DNA of 64,000 nt. Source: Clostridiales bacterium. GTDB lineage: Bacteria; Bacillota; Clostridia; Lachnospirales; Lachnospiraceae. The notes under the pieces are model-generated. The model ran no database searches and was not told the DNA's origin. It was given only the letters and a program-made list of their open reading frames with translations. The stretch spans positions 1 to 64,000 of the forward strand of contig DUNO01000057.1 of assembly GCA_012839295.1 (NCBI GenBank), in the 5' to 3' direction. This document shows, in pieces, positions 36,679 to 45,662 of the stretch (position 1 is its first letter; the number at the start of each line of letters is the position of its first letter). The position numbers and the translations under genes are program-made.

Positions 36679-37557
36679 CTATTCAATATTTTGAATCTGT
36701 TCCCTGACTTTCTCAATTTCCGTCTTTAAATCGATCGCTTTATTGGTAACCTCCAGGTCATTTGCCTTCGACAGGATCGTATTCGCCTCACGGTTCATCT
36801 CCTGTGCGATAAAATCCAGCTTTCTTCCGACATTCTCACTGTCCTCCAGGGTTTCCTTCATATTAATGATATGGCTCCGCAGACGTACTGTTTCTTCATC
36901 CACACATATCTTATCAGCAAATACGGTAACCTCCGTGACCAGGATACTCTCCTCTACCTTGGTATCAGCCAATAATTCCGCGACCTTGGCATACAGCTTA
37001 TTCCTGTATTCGTTCACCACTTCCGGGGATCTTGTTTCAATAAAATCCACCAGCCTAAGCATTCCATCCAGCTTCGATATGATATCCTGCTTAAGGTGCT
37101 CCCCTTCTGCAATCCGGGTCTCTACAAAACGGCCTGCCGCAGTCCTGACAGCCTCCTCCACAAGAGCCCATAATTCCTTTTCGTCAATGGTTTGCTCTTC
37201 CAGGGAAAATACCTCCGGGTATCTGGACAAGGTGGACACACGGATGTCATTGTCAATCCCAAACTCCTTGCTCATCTTCTCCAGGCTGTTATAATACTCT
37301 CTTGCCAAATCTGCATTATACTTAACACATACATTATTCTCGGTATAATCTTCGTATGTAATATAGATATCAATCTTACCCCTGCCGATATATTGCTTCA
37401 ACACATTGCGGATACCTGCTTCAAAAAATCCAAGCTTCTTCGGCATCTTTATAGAAATATCGCAGTACCTGTGGTTTACCGCCTTCATTTCAACGGTGAT
37501 CTTCCGGTCTACCTGGGCAATTTCACAGCGGCCAAAGCCAGTCATACTCTTTAACAT
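36679..37557 (-). CDS. yicC: YicC/YloC-family endoribonuclease
   Basis: 292 residues. The start is at MLKSMTGFGR (37557), as in the family. Other conserved parts are VNHRYCDISIKMP, EGEHLKQDI and the C-terminal GRKLDFIAQEMNREANTI with TNKAIDLKTEIEKVREQIQN. YicC is an RNA-cleaving hexamer. It heads the remA-rpoZ cluster. Confidence 0.92.
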   Translation of the reverse strand: MLKSMTGFGRCEIAQVDRKITVEMKAVNHRYCDISIKMPKKLGFFEAGIRNVLKQYIGRGKIDIYITYEDYTENNVCVKYNADLAREYYNSLEKMSKEFGIDNDIRVSTLSRYPEVFSLEEQTIDEKELWALVEEAVRTAAGRFVETRIAEGEHLKQDIISKLDGMLRLVDFIETRSPEVVNEYRNKLYAKVAELLADTKVEESILVTEVTVFADKICVDEETVRLRSHIINMKETLEDSENVGRKLDFIAQEMNREANTILSKANDLEVTNKAIDLKTEIEKVREQIQNIE

Positions 37558-37851
37558 AGTTATACACTCTTTCATATTCGGCAATCATGGCAATGTCCCA
37601 CCACTTTGCTATTATTATATCCAACTTATTATAAAGGAAATAGTAAAACAAGTCAATATCCGAATTCCAACCTCTGAAATTTTATGCTTTGACTTCTATG
37701 CCTTGAAAACCATGGCGGTATGATCCTGGATCCCAAAAATTCTAATGAAACCTTAATTTGTATTCCCTTTGCCAAGGCCTTATAATTAATCTAGATAAAT
37801 TTACAAATACAGCCGGCCGCAACAGCCAGAATACGAAAAGAGGTGACGTTT

Positions 37852-38100
37852 ATGTTTTTTTGGAACAGGGTTGAGATATATTCCGGTCCTTCTTTAGAGG
37901 AGTTTTCCGATCTGCGCAGCTCATTAGCTGGAGCCAAAATCAAGTATGATTACCGCATGAAACAGCCTGCAGCAATCAATACCCGGCATAAACTCCTGCC
38001 CCGGGATCCTTCGCCGGATACCCGGTATTATCTTTATATACATCAAAAGGATTATGAACACGCCATGCATCTTACCTCAAACCGGCAATCCAGGGGATGA
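37852..38100 (+). CDS. Short conserved-looking protein, unknown
   Basis: 82 residues, MFFWNRVEIYSGPSLEEFSD, with AGAKIKYDYR and a dense basic C-terminus. The start at 37852 follows AGAGGTG by 7 bases. It is divergent from yicC. I know similar short proteins in Clostridia but no function. The fold might be a DUF2007-like signal-transducing beta-alpha unit, which is a guess. Confidence 0.6.
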   Translation: MFFWNRVEIYSGPSLEEFSDLRSSLAGAKIKYDYRMKQPAAINTRHKLLPRDPSPDTRYYLYIHQKDYEHAMHLTSNRQSRG

Positions 38101-38122
38101 ACCACATTTCTTTCCCCATGGT

Positions 38123-38202
38123 GCAGAAAGGACTGGGATAAAGTGATGGAAAAGCTTGAAAATAGCAACTGGCTTTCCTCCCCTTATCACAGTCCTTTCT
38201 GC
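38123..38202 (+). terminator. Long-armed hairpin after the small gene
   Basis: GCAGAAAGGACTG (38123-38135) pairs with CAGTCCTTTCTGC (38190-38202). The loop is about 54 bases and there is no long T run, so it is either a weak terminator shared with metY or a folded RNA. Confidence 0.4.
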
Positions 38203-38305
38203 ATTATATATTAACCTCTAAGCTTCCTACATTACTTCCTTAAATCGACTTTCCTGTATTAATTTTTCCCTGTCCAACTTTTTTCCCAAGCATTCTATTA
38301 TCTAC

Positions 38306-39592
38306 CTACGCTTCAAAGGCCTGCGCCAGGTCATCAAGGATATCCTCAATATGCTCGGTGCCGACGGATAGCCTGATGGTATTTGGTTTGATTCCCGAAG
38401 CCAGCAGCTCTTCTTCATTCATCTGTGAATGGGTTGTGCTTGCAGGGTGGATTACAAGGGATTTTACATCCGCCACATTTGCAAGGAGGGAAAATATCTG
38501 CAGCTTATCAATAAATGCTTTAGCTCCATCGGCATCCCCCTTGATCTCAAAGGTAAAGATTGAGCCGGCCCCGGAAGGAAAATACCTGTTATACAGGGAA
38601 TGGTAGGGATTATCCGGTAAGGACGGGTGGTTCACATTTTCCACCTTCGGGTGCTTGCTTAAAAACTCCACTACCTTCAACGCATTGGATACATGACGCT
38701 CCACACGTAAGGACAGGGTCTCCAGTCCCTGGAGCAATAAAAATGAATTGAAGGGGCTGATGGTTGAACCCGTATCCCTCATCAAGGTTACCCTGATTTT
38801 GATGATATAAGCCAGTGCGCCGACTGCTTTGGTAAATTCAACTCCGTGGTAGCTGGCATTCGGCTCCGTTAAGGAAGGAAATTTTCCTGAGCCTTCCCAG
38901 TCAAACTTACCGCTGTCGATAATGACACCACCGATGGTAGTCCCGTGGCCGCCGATAAATTTGGTTGCGGAATGTACGACTATGTCTGCCCCAAGCTCAA
39001 TGGGCCTTAATAAGTACGGGGTTGCGAAGGTATTATCTACAATTAGAGGGATCTTATGATCATGGGCGATTTTCGCCAGCTTTTCGATATCGACAATATT
39101 TGAATTAGGATTTCCCAGGCTCTCAATAAAAATCGCCTTGGTATTTGGCTGGATCGCTTTTTCAAAATTAGACAGGTCATCCGAATCAACAAAGGTCGTC
39201 GTAATCCCGAAATCAACCAGGGTATGGGCAAATAGATTATAGCTGCCACCATAGATGGTCTGTGCGGATACAATATGGTCTCCTGCATGTGCAATGTTCT
39301 GGATGGAATAGGTGATTGCAGCTGCGCCTGATGAGGTGGCAAGTGCTGCCACTCCGCCCTCCAGGGCTGCAATCCTCTGTTCAAACACGTCAGAGGTAGG
39401 GTTCATTAATCTGGTGTAAATATTCCCGCCCTCGCTTAAATTAAACCTGGCCGCTGCCTGTGCACTGTTATCAAATACATAGGATGAGGTCTGGTAAATC
39501 GGAACACAGCGTGCCCCGGTTGCCGGATCTGGCTGTTCCTGACCTGCGTGTAGCTGTAATGTTTCAAAATGCAATTTCTTTTCCTTTGCCAT
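38306..39592 (-). CDS. metY: O-acetylhomoserine sulfhydrylase
   Basis: 428 residues, Cys/Met-metabolism PLP family. The PLP Lys is in [26 protein letters not shown] at the N-terminus and [17 protein letters not shown] are typical. It makes homocysteine from O-acetylhomoserine and sulfide. RBS GGAGGGA precedes the ATG. The Rrf2 gene lies upstream on the same strand, so it may regulate metY in the way CymR controls sulfur genes (inference). The leader has a 4 x 13-bp tandem repeat. Confidence 0.92.
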   Translation of the reverse strand: MAKEKKLHFETLQLHAGQEQPDPATGARCVPIYQTSSYVFDNSAQAAARFNLSEGGNIYTRLMNPTSDVFEQRIAALEGGVAALATSSGAAAITYSIQNIAHAGDHIVSAQTIYGGSYNLFAHTLVDFGITTTFVDSDDLSNFEKAIQPNTKAIFIESLGNPNSNIVDIEKLAKIAHDHKIPLIVDNTFATPYLLRPIELGADIVVHSATKFIGGHGTTIGGVIIDSGKFDWEGSGKFPSLTEPNASYHGVEFTKAVGALAYIIKIRVTLMRDTGSTISPFNSFLLLQGLETLSLRVERHVSNALKVVEFLSKHPKVENVNHPSLPDNPYHSLYNRYFPSGAGSIFTFEIKGDADGAKAFIDKLQIFSLLANVADVKSLVIHPASTTHSQMNEEELLASGIKPNTIRLSVGTEHIEDILDDLAQAFEA

Positions 39593-39610
39593 AGAATCCC
39601 TCCATCATAA

Positions 39611-39662
39611 TTTGTTATTTGAATTTGTTATTTGAATTTGTTATGTGTATTTGTTATGTGTA
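39611..39662. repeat. Tandem repeat, four 13-bp units, in the metY leader
   Basis: Two copies of TTTGTTATTTGAA followed by two copies of TTTGTTATGTGTA, with no gap. It ends 19 bases from the metY start on the upstream side. Confidence 0.8.
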
Positions 39663-39869
39663 TTTTTTACTCATATTTCATTTATGTATATTTCATACTT
39701 ACTTTATAGGTTTTGTATGAATTTATATTATCATATCCTTTACCCCTGCTTTTGTCAAGTATTTCTGCAATTAATTTTATCTATTAATTTTGTCCTGATT
39801 TTATCCTATTCCCATTCCCGCCGCGGACATAGCCTGTCAGCCATAAGTCCACGGCTCTTCCAGACGGTT

Positions 39870-40307
39870 CTAAATGGTGTCTCCACCGGACATCTTATTT
39901 AAATGCCGTTCCACCAGCTCCTGGAGTGTAATCCGGTCAACAACGGAGTTGATTACCTCGTACAGCTCCGTCCATACCTCCCTGGTCACACATCCTTGAT
40001 GCCGCTTGCAGTCACTCCTGCTTTCATCAATGCAATCCACCGGCATAAGGCTGCCTTCCGTCAGACGCAGAATCATCCCAACAGTATATTCCGCAGGCTC
40101 CTTCGCTAACCGGTATCCTCCCTGGGCTCCCCTTACACTCCTGACATAGCCCGCCTTATTTAACAGGGAAATAATTTGTTCCATATACTTTTCTGATATC
40201 CCCTGTCTTGCCGCTATGTTTTTTATTGTAATATATTCGCCGGTATCATTTAGCGCCAGATCCAGCATCAGCCGCAGTGCATACCTGCCTTTGGTCGATA
40301 TTTTCAT
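39870..40307 (-). CDS. Rrf2-family transcriptional regulator
   Basis: 145 residues. The winged-helix start MKISTKGRYALRLMLDLAL and AARQGISEKYMEQIISLL with GGYRLAK are typical. It has Cys residues in PVDCIDESRSDCKRHQGC, a pattern of three Cys that in IscR-type proteins binds an iron-sulfur cluster, although spacing differs. Position beside metY suggests CymR-like control of sulfur metabolism. RBS GGGAGGGG precedes the ATG. Confidence 0.9.
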   Translation of the reverse strand: MKISTKGRYALRLMLDLALNDTGEYITIKNIAARQGISEKYMEQIISLLNKAGYVRSVRGAQGGYRLAKEPAEYTVGMILRLTEGSLMPVDCIDESRSDCKRHQGCVTREVWTELYEVINSVVDRITLQELVERHLNKMSGGDTI

Positions 40308-40532
40308 GACAACCCCTCCCTCTCCTCAATTCATTTTTTAATATATGAAAATTCATTTTTAGCTTCTTAAAAAAGACGCCAGCCTTGTACCGCACATCCT
40401 GATAGGCATCCTGACACTGAACAGCCCGATAATAGGAAGCCGTATTCGCTCCCTACCATCATTATAGTATCATGGGCTTCATAGGATTTCAACCAGAACG
40501 TCCTGTGTTTAAGCTTCCTGGCCTCCCCTCCA

Positions 40533-41474
40533 TTACGATTCGATGGAATCTGCAGGCAGGATGGAACCATTCTCTTTCGCAAGCAGGACGGAATCACCCT
40601 TTTTTACAAAAAAGCTCAGCTTTGTCTCTGAAATAATAACCGCAATGAATATCAAAAAGAAGCCGCTGAATAAACGGAAGGTCAGCCGTTCACCGTAGAA
40701 GAAGATAGAGAACAATACTCCGAATACGGACTCCAGGCTGAGGATAATTGCCGCCGGCGCCGGATTTGTGTATTTCTGGCCCACATTCTGCAGAAGTAAT
40801 GCGACTGCCGTAGCAAATACAGAAAGGAAAACCAGGCTGCCTATCACCTGCCCGTTCCAGTCCTTAGGGAAATCCTCAGAGATGAGGGCGACCACCCAGG
40901 AAAATACCGCCGCATAGCCAAACTGCAGGATTGTAAGCAGCACCGGATCCTTATCCTTGCTAAACTTAGCAACCGCAACCATGTGTGCAGCAAAAACCAC
41001 ACCGCTTACCAGGGTCAGGGAATCACCGATTCCAATGGAAAGATTGCCGTTTACAGATACCAGCCCGATTCCAAGCAACGTAATTACCGCCGCTAAAATA
41101 TTATACTTATCCGGTTTTTTCTTGTCCACAATCCAGAAGAAAAACGGTACAAGCACACAGTATACGGCTGTCAGGAATGCGTTTTTCCCCGGTGTCGTAT
41201 CCAGGATGCCGATTGTCTGCAGGCTATATGCAAGAAAGAGGCAGGCTCCGATAACTGCACCCTTAATAAAATAATCCTTATTCAATAACCTTAATCTTTT
41301 ATGGAATATAATACATAGTAAAAGACAACCGGCGGTAAAACGGAATGCCAGAAGCATATGTGGTTGTATAACATCCATGGAATTCTTTACTACAAGAAAG
41401 GAGCTTCCCCAGATCAGTGCTGCTCCAAATAACGCTGCCTTTGCGCCTATATTTTTTTTCAAGCTATTTTTCAA
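40533..41474 (-). CDS. EamA/DMT-family transporter
   Basis: 313 residues with ten predicted membrane segments in two EamA repeats (AALIWGSSFLVVKNSMD and the second half after about residue 160, with LESVFGVLFSIFF near the end). Family members export amino acids or other metabolites. Substrate unknown. A terminator-like hairpin lies between it and the peroxiredoxin gene. Confidence 0.88.
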   Translation of the reverse strand: MKNSLKKNIGAKAALFGAALIWGSSFLVVKNSMDVIQPHMLLAFRFTAGCLLLCIIFHKRLRLLNKDYFIKGAVIGACLFLAYSLQTIGILDTTPGKNAFLTAVYCVLVPFFFWIVDKKKPDKYNILAAVITLLGIGLVSVNGNLSIGIGDSLTLVSGVVFAAHMVAVAKFSKDKDPVLLTILQFGYAAVFSWVVALISEDFPKDWNGQVIGSLVFLSVFATAVALLLQNVGQKYTNPAPAAIILSLESVFGVLFSIFFYGERLTFRLFSGFFLIFIAVIISETKLSFFVKKGDSVLLAKENGSILPADSIES

Positions 41475-41617
41475 AACATTTCCTCTCCTTGTCCAATTTT
41501 GTCCTATAATAGCCCTGCCATCCCTTCGGATAGGAGGCTATCCCTTGCGGGTTTTAGTTCTGCTCATTTTATCATACTCTTTCCCATTGTTCAACAAAGA
41601 TTAGCGGAATCAGATAT

Positions 41618-41653
41618 AAGCTGTGCCAAAACACTGGGTTTTGGCACAGCTTT
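41618..41653 (-). terminator. Terminator between peroxiredoxin and EamA genes
   Basis: Stem AAGCTGTGCCAAAAC/GTTTTGGCACAGCTT. It lies 18 bases downstream of the peroxiredoxin stop on the minus strand. Confidence 0.65.
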
Positions 41654-41670
41654 ACTCTTTCATTGCCCTC

Positions 41671-42423
41671 TTATTTTGGATAGGGATATCTCTTTGCCGG
41701 ATAAGCGGATGGGTAGGGCAGGATTTCCGGCTCAGATGCCCTCCCACGGGGAGTGTAATCCGCCTGCTGAAAGCATAAAAACCAGTCAACGCAGTAGATA
41801 TCCTCCTTCACCTGCTGGTCCCGTTCCTTTGCAGCCCCACAGGTTCCCGGCGGCGGAAGGATCACATCCTCATAGGGGATCCAATTTGCAGGGGTTGCAA
41901 TATTCTCGCTGTCAGACTGCTGTAACGCAATAATCATACGCTTGATCTCATGGATATTCCGCCCGGTGGAGGCCGGATAATGGAGGACTGCCCTTATGGT
42001 ACCCTCAGGATCTATGATGAAGACCGAACGGACCGTCTGGGTGCCTGATGATCCGGGATGCAGCATGCCGTATTTTTTAGCTACCTCCATTGATATATCG
42101 GCAACCAGTGGAAAGGTTACCTCCACATGCTTCATATCCTTCCAGGCAAGCTCCTTAATTCTCCGCAGCCAGGCTATGTGCGAATAGATGGAATCGATGG
42201 ACAAGCCGACCAGCTCCGTACCTAATGCTTTAAATTCATTTATCATTGACGCAAAGGTGATGAATTCCGTCGTGCAAACCGGCGTAAAATCCGCCGGATG
42301 GCTAAAAAACACGACCCACCTGCCGTGATAATCTTTAGGAAAATTGATATCTCCCTGCGTTGTGACTGCATGGAATTCAGGTGCCTTATCTCCGATGAGC
42401 GGCATTCGATAACTATTTTCCAT
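41671..42423 (-). CDS. 1-Cys/Prx6-type peroxiredoxin
   Basis: 250 residues. The catalytic site is FSHPADFTPVCTTEF (peroxidatic Cys). HPGSSGTQTVRSVF and HYPASTGRNIHEI are Prx6-type sequences. It reduces peroxides. The C-terminal 30 residues are extra, with Cys in DIYCVDWFLCFQ and a Tyr/Pro-rich end (PYPSAYPAKRYPYPK). Other family members end near residue 220. Confidence 0.9.
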   Translation of the reverse strand: MENSYRMPLIGDKAPEFHAVTTQGDINFPKDYHGRWVVFFSHPADFTPVCTTEFITFASMINEFKALGTELVGLSIDSIYSHIAWLRRIKELAWKDMKHVEVTFPLVADISMEVAKKYGMLHPGSSGTQTVRSVFIIDPEGTIRAVLHYPASTGRNIHEIKRMIIALQQSDSENIATPANWIPYEDVILPPPGTCGAAKERDQQVKEDIYCVDWFLCFQQADYTPRGRASEPEILPYPSAYPAKRYPYPK

Positions 42424-42482
42424 ATTTTAACCCCTTTCATATCTCAATACTGATAAAAGGCGCTGTATTTGCGCCGTACAAA

Positions 42483-42502
42483 GTGTGCCCTAAGGGGCAC
42501 AC
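42483..42502. other. 8-bp hairpin GTGTGCCC/GGGCACAC
   Basis: Perfect stem with a TAAG loop, about 60 bases upstream of the peroxiredoxin start. Possibly an operator or a 5' leader structure. Confidence 0.4.
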
Positions 42503-42690
42503 TGATTATAGGAAGACGTATTTTTCTTCCTATACTATAAAATATGTGGACTTCAGAGCTTTGCGACAAGATTTCTTGTTTCCTCTTCATATTATATAAT
42601 TATAATTTGGAAACAGCGGGACAATGTGAAAGAAAAAGTCACTGGCCTCCGGCCATACTTCAGAATATACGCCTCCGGGCGTACAAGTAG

Positions 42691-42725
42691 AAAAAGCCGT
42701 TGGCAGGGACCAACGGCTAAAAAAA
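42691..42725 (-). terminator. Terminator AGCCGTTGG/CCAACGGCT
   Basis: 9-bp stem (42695-42718). T runs flank both sides on the minus strand (TTTTTTTAGCC upstream and GGCTTTTTC downstream). Terminates the iron-sulfur gene ending at 42866. Confidence 0.65.
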
Positions 42726-42865
42726 TCATTCAATTCCATCAGGCAGGTTGTCAAACAGGATATAATCCCAGATTTCATCCATATCCCGGAGAGCTTCCGG
42801 GGACGCCATATTTTACAAAAATAATAGGCAGCAAACCCGAATATAGGTCAAAAATCCAAATCCCG

Positions 42866-43624
42866 TTAGTCTTCCAGGACTGTTCCATCCGTACCAATCG
42901 TTATTACTCTCCAGGGAATCATCTGCCCGCTGTTTGTAAGGGCAGTTTTCACTGCATTCACGATACCGCCGCAGCAGGGAACCTCCATGCGGATCACGGT
43001 TACACTCTTAATATTATTCAGGCTCAGGATCTGCGTCAGCTTTTCGGAATAATCTACATCATCCAGCTTCGGACAGCCAATCAGGGTTATCTTATTCTTC
43101 ATGAACTGATGGAAATCACCATAAGCATAGGCTGTACAGTCCGCCGCAATTAAAAGGTTGGAATCTTCAAAAAAGGAAGCGTGGGGTGCCACCAATTGGA
43201 TCTGCACCGGCCATTGTCTCAGCGCGGAAGGCGTAGCTGTACGTGCTGTACCGGCTCCCTGGGCGGAAGGATTTACTTCCTCCCTCTTTATGCTCATGGT
43301 CCTGGAGCCCGGGCATCCGCCCCCGACGTGCTGATGGGCCGCAAAATGCGCCGCCTTCTTTGCTTCCTGCTGCTCCATAAGCTTCTTTGCAGCTATGTTA
43401 CGGTTTACTTCCTCTTCATTATATTCCAGAGCTTCCCTCTCCTCAAAGCTGATTGCATTTGTAGGGCAGGCGGGCAGGCAGTTACCTAAGCCATCACAAT
43501 AATCATCCCTGAGCAGCTTCGCCTTCCCATCAACCAGTCCGATTGCTGATTCATGGCAGGCATCCACACACAGGCCACAGCCATTGCATAACTCTTCATC
43601 AATTTTAATTATTTTACGTATCAT
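42866..43624 (-). CDS. Two-cluster ferredoxin-like iron-sulfur protein
   Basis: 252 residues. The N-terminus has CNGCGLCVDACHE and CDGLGNCLPACPT, two 4Fe-4S motifs. The remainder is a separate domain with LLIAADCTAYAYGDFHQ and LIGCPKLDD, then VPCCGGI. This layout is common in anaerobes as a putative electron-transfer or sulfur-related protein. The partner enzyme is unknown. Confidence 0.85.
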   Translation of the reverse strand: MIRKIIKIDEELCNGCGLCVDACHESAIGLVDGKAKLLRDDYCDGLGNCLPACPTNAISFEEREALEYNEEEVNRNIAAKKLMEQQEAKKAAHFAAHQHVGGGCPGSRTMSIKREEVNPSAQGAGTARTATPSALRQWPVQIQLVAPHASFFEDSNLLIAADCTAYAYGDFHQFMKNKITLIGCPKLDDVDYSEKLTQILSLNNIKSVTVIRMEVPCCGGIVNAVKTALTNSGQMIPWRVITIGTDGTVLED

Positions 43625-43948
43625 AATAATAAATCCTCCATTCTATTTCTAACAGCCATAAAAATTTCATTTATATCATCCGTACCACTGCTTCTTTTGT
43701 CCTTCTGGAACCATCATATCGGAAAACCGGAGGCAATGATGTAGCCACTGCTACAAAAAACAAGTATCCAGAAAACCACCATCATGTCTCCGGATACCCT
43801 TTCTCACCATATTCACTTTAAAAATCTTATATATCAATTACTATCACCTAAGATCCATAAAGTTTTATCATACAACCCTTATAATACTTACCCTGCCACC
43901 ATTTATCACTCCTATTTACCTAACAGCCTACCCCAAACTCCCTGCATA
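43625..43948. other. 320-base gap between ferredoxin-like gene and tdk
   Basis: Contains a short hairpin GTAGC-CACT-GCTAC near 43740 and a GC-poor remainder. No gene or clear promoter elements can be supported. Confidence 0.4.
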
Positions 43949-44533
43949 TCATAAGCTTCCCTGCTCCTTTTGCCCGTTAATATAGCACTGGTAGCACATT
44001 GCCGTATATCTGTCGTTTCCCCCAATCAGGACCTGTTCCCCCTCGGTGATAATCCTCCCCTTCTCATCTAACCGGACATTGACAGTGGCCTTCCTGCCAC
44101 AGGAGCAAATCGTCTTAATCTCCGTAATAGAATCCGCTATTTCCATCAGCCTCTTACTGCCTGGGAACATCCTGGTACGGAAATCAGCCCTCAGCCCAAA
44201 GCAAAGGACCGGGACGTTATAGTCAATGACGAGCATGGAAAGCTGGTCCACCTGCTCCTCCGTTAAAAATTGTGCCTCATCTATGATAATGACATCCACC
44301 GGGTCATGCAATTTCCTATAGCCCTCATATACATTTTCCGAAGCAGGTAAAATATATGCCGGGGCAGATAACCCGGCCCGGGATTTTATCAGGTTGTCCC
44401 CATCCCTGTTATCAATCTGGGGCTTGATCAGCCAGACCCTCATCCCCCGCTCTTCATAATTGAACTTTGTGATTAAAGCCTGGGCTGTCTTAGAGCTTCC
44501 CATTACACCATACTTAAAATATAATTTTGCCAT
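43949..44533 (-). CDS. tdk: Thymidine kinase
   Basis: 194 residues of the type II family. P-loop YGVMGSSKTAQA, Walker B VIIIDEAQFL, and a zinc ribbon formed by CSCGRKA and CYQCY. It phosphorylates thymidine for salvage. The ATG at 44533 starts MAKLYFKYGVMG. Confidence 0.92.
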   Translation of the reverse strand: MAKLYFKYGVMGSSKTAQALITKFNYEERGMRVWLIKPQIDNRDGDNLIKSRAGLSAPAYILPASENVYEGYRKLHDPVDVIIIDEAQFLTEEQVDQLSMLVIDYNVPVLCFGLRADFRTRMFPGSKRLMEIADSITEIKTICSCGRKATVNVRLDEKGRIITEGEQVLIGGNDRYTAMCYQCYINGQKEQGSL

Positions 44534-44599
44534 AGTTCCTATTCCTTCATCCGCTTATATTCTTATATATTTTTTTTATTTATTTTACTCTTTCCCAAG

Positions 44600-45103
44600 T
44601 CACTGATACAGATGTTTCAGTCTCTTTAAGATCATCGCTCCCAGAATTCCGATCAGGGCACCGGTGAACACTCCCGATATCAACAAGAAGGGCAGATAAT
44701 AAACAATATTAATATTTTCTACCACAAATACGGCTGTCAGGATCTGGCCCACGTTATGAAATATACCGCCAAGGATGCTGACCCCTACAAAGCTAAAGAG
44801 CTTCCCATTCTTAAACAGAGCCATAATCCCCCAGCTGAGAAGCCCCCCTGCCAGGCTAAAAAGCATTGTGGAAGGGCTGCCATAGGTAAAGCTGACTAGT
44901 ATGATACGCAGTATGGACAGGGACAAGGCCTCCTTGATCCCCAGGGAATATAGCGCCGTTATTACCACTAAATTAGCCATACCCAGCTTAATTCCAGGAA
45001 TTGGGACGGGGATTGGAATCAAATTCTCAATATAGCTTAAAATAAATGCCAATGCAACCAGCAGTCCATAGGTTGTTATTCTGTTTATCTTTTTCTTTTC
45101 CAT
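44600..45103 (-). CDS. Gx transporter family membrane protein
   Basis: 167 residues, five or six hydrophobic segments, with ALAFILSYIENLIP and IPGIKLGMANLV, which match the Gx transporter/heptaprenyl-diphosphate-synthase component I-like family. It lies 9 bases from the NusG-II gene and near apbE, a trio seen together in many Clostridia and linked to flavin-dependent or quinone-related electron transfer. Confidence 0.85.
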   Translation of the reverse strand: MEKKKINRITTYGLLVALAFILSYIENLIPIPVPIPGIKLGMANLVVITALYSLGIKEALSLSILRIILVSFTYGSPSTMLFSLAGGLLSWGIMALFKNGKLFSFVGVSILGGIFHNVGQILTAVFVVENINIVYYLPFLLISGVFTGALIGILGAMILKRLKHLYQ

Positions 45104-45112
45104 AAGTCCACC

Positions 45113-45487
45113 CTAATTCGCTATGATATCAACTTCGCCTTCTTCCGCGCCCACCACTTCCAGGATCACTTTATTGGGAAGACAAACAATAGTCTCGTGG
45201 TTATGATGGATACCGGCCTGGTTCACGCATAGCTTGTCCGGGCAGCTGGCATCAATCATATCTACAACTCCATCCGTTATTTTAAAGGTATTATAGGATC
45301 CGTTATCACCCTTCACCGTATAGACGGTATCCTCCTGCAGCGTCAGGGTATCATACAGCTTGCCATTCATCATAACCTCAACCCTGCTGCCGGGCGCTTC
45401 CGTCATTTTACGGTAGGCAAAAAATCCGATACATAGCAGCAAAATTATGCCAACCAGGATAAGATCATTTTTCTTCAGCATTTTCAT
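45113..45487 (-). CDS. NusG domain II-containing membrane-anchored protein
   Basis: 124 residues. One N-terminal membrane helix (LILVGIILLLCIGFFAY) and an extracytoplasmic NusG-II domain with ASCPDKLCVNQAGIHHNHE and IVCLPNKVILEV. Role unknown; such proteins accompany Gx transporters and ApbE. The opposite-strand apbE starts 175 bases away, so the gap holds divergent promoters. Confidence 0.88.
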   Translation of the reverse strand: MKMLKKNDLILVGIILLLCIGFFAYRKMTEAPGSRVEVMMNGKLYDTLTLQEDTVYTVKGDNGSYNTFKITDGVVDMIDASCPDKLCVNQAGIHHNHETIVCLPNKVILEVVGAEEGEVDIIAN

Positions 45488-45662
45488 CGGTACCTTTCTG
45501 TGCCGGGTATAGATTTGATATACCCTAGATAAAAATCCAACAGGACAATCTTAATATTATCCATTGTAAATGTCAAGGCAATAGAATATCTCAGTTTAAT
45601 TTCAATTTAAAATGTAAATAATGTTAAAAATCAAGTATATAAGTATTACCCTTGGAGGCATC

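Larger units (their letters stand above)
42424..42865. other. 440-base gap with several hairpins
   Basis: Contains hairpins at 42483-42502 and 42695-42718 and the peroxiredoxin promoter. No gene seen. Confidence 0.5.

Noticed and set aside
39611-39662. CRISPR-like repeat array
   Set aside because: The four 13-bp units are contiguous with no spacers, and no cas genes are present.
39593-39869. SAM riboswitch or T-box in the metY leader
   Set aside because: The leader is short and AT-rich and lacks S-box or T-box helices; only the tandem repeat stands out.
40367-40597. Short minus-strand frame after the EamA gene
   Set aside because: It overlaps the end of a supported gene in another frame, with no ribosome site.
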